Assembly: GCF_948329825.1 (NCBI RefSeq)
Contig: NZ_CAOJCM010000002.1
Coordinates: forward strand, 186,001 to 250,000
Reading direction: 5' to 3'
DNA length: 64,000 bases
Origin: Paenibacillus sp. JJ-100
GTDB taxonomy: Bacteria; Bacillota; Bacilli; Paenibacillales; Paenibacillaceae
Shown: piece after piece, positions 63,666 to 64,000 of the stretch
Position numbering within the stretch: the stretch's first letter is position 1
Layout of the letters: each line of letters begins with the position of its first letter
Notes under the pieces: model-generated
Database searches by the model: none
The model's input: only the letters and a program-made list of their open reading frames with translations
Told to the model about the DNA's origin: nothing
Position numbers and translations under genes: made by a program

Positions 63666-64000
63666 TTACAACTCAATGAAATCTTCAAGTAAATAATTAA
63701 ACTTTTCATACTCCCCTTTTTGCAGCTCAACTTGGTAAATGACATCATTCTCATCGTATTCTGTACCAACAACGTCACCAATTTTGTAAAGTACCGATGT
63801 TAGATCGCCACGCTCGGCTGGTATACGGAATTTTTTTGTATCTCCTGTCAGTTCAGCTTGTATCAATTCACGTACCTTGATCAAATCTACTTCATCCAGC
63901 GCACTTATTTTGATATGTTTTTTATCCAATGGAAGCATCTCCAGCTGCTCTGGTGAACAAGCATCTTTCTTGTTATAAAGCACAAGCTGAGGCTTGTCTC
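63666..64000 (-). CDS. hflX: GTPase HflX, C-terminal part (cut by window end)
   Basis: The visible 110 residues start before the edge with D-K-P-Q-L-V-L-Y-N-K-K-D, the GTPase G4 motif (NKKD), followed by ISALDEVDLIKVRELI (G5-like) and the HflX C-terminal domain. HflX is a ribosome-splitting GTPase. The reading frame runs off the window, so the N-terminal and G1-G3 motifs are outside. It sits upstream of ynbB, as in Bacillus (ynbA-ynbB). Confidence 0.82.
   Translation of the reverse strand, partial: DKPQLVLYNKKDACSPEQLEMLPLDKKHIKISALDEVDLIKVRELIQAELTGDTKKFRIPAERGDLTSVLYKIGDVVGTEYDENDVIYQVELQKGEYEKFNYLLEDFIEL

Overview
The window is a chromosomal segment of a Gram-positive Bacillota bacterium, most likely Paenibacillus or a close relative. 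This is judged from recalled protein similarity and gene order, not from a search. Supporting signs are a Bacillus-type Fur with a PerR-type box, the hflX-ynbB-glnR-glnA order, lexA divergent from yneA-ynzC with GAAC-N4-GTTC boxes, a TPP-riboswitch thiamine operon with tenI-thiO-thiS-thiG-thiF, and strong AAGGAGG-type ribosome binding sites with frequent TTG/GTG starts. I see no rRNA, tRNA, CRISPR array, insertion sequence or prophage.

Layout. 1-4.2 kb (minus): MFS transporter, lone ABC ATPase, FG-GAP-like lipoprotein, OmpR-type response regulator and the first codons of its kinase. 4.35-6.1 kb (plus): ArsR-type regulator and a HAD phosphatase. 6.2-12.6 kb (minus): topB, fur, an orphan gltD, dfrA and thyA. 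12.9-18 kb (minus): the pdhABCD operon from one strong promoter. 18.2-22.6 kb: an esterase, a LMW phosphatase, a truncated TRIC/UPF0126 gene, thiamine pyrophosphokinase, a secreted NlpC/P60 hydrolase and an atypical response regulator. 22.7-27.2 kb: thiamine thiazole operon under a TPP riboswitch. 27.2-28.8 kb: an ABC-F ATPase.

28.9-39.6 kb is the most unusual region: a ten-gene Tad/Flp-like secretion or pilus operon. It starts with a Ser/Thr kinase fused to a P-loop-like ATPase domain. It continues with a SAF/CpaB-like protein, two CpaE/MinD-like proteins whose nucleotide-binding loops look degenerate, a CpaF ATPase, a fused TadB-TadC membrane protein and four small membrane-anchored proteins that could be pilin-like. 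A strong promoter is followed by a long terminator hairpin directly before the kinase ribosome binding site, which suggests transcription attenuation of the whole cluster.

39.6-44.6 kb is a tightly packed seven-gene minus-strand operon: HAD-IIA phosphatase, divergent Fpg/Nei glycosylase, endonuclease IV, a cyclic-phosphate-processing-receiver-like protein, a thioredoxin-like protein, an ABC ATPase and an RlmM-like methyltransferase. 44.9-50.1 kb: RNase Z, cobalamin-dependent methionine synthase and acireductone dioxygenase. 50.2-54.6 kb: an LplB/LplC-type carbohydrate importer without its own ATPase, plus a GntR regulator. 55.2-60 kb: a HAD hydrolase, a small membrane protein, the SOS pair ynzC-yneA divergent from lexA, a DUF5412-like protein and a MORN-repeat protein. 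60.4-64 kb: glnA and glnR with recognisable GlnR boxes, ynbB and the 3' part of hflX.
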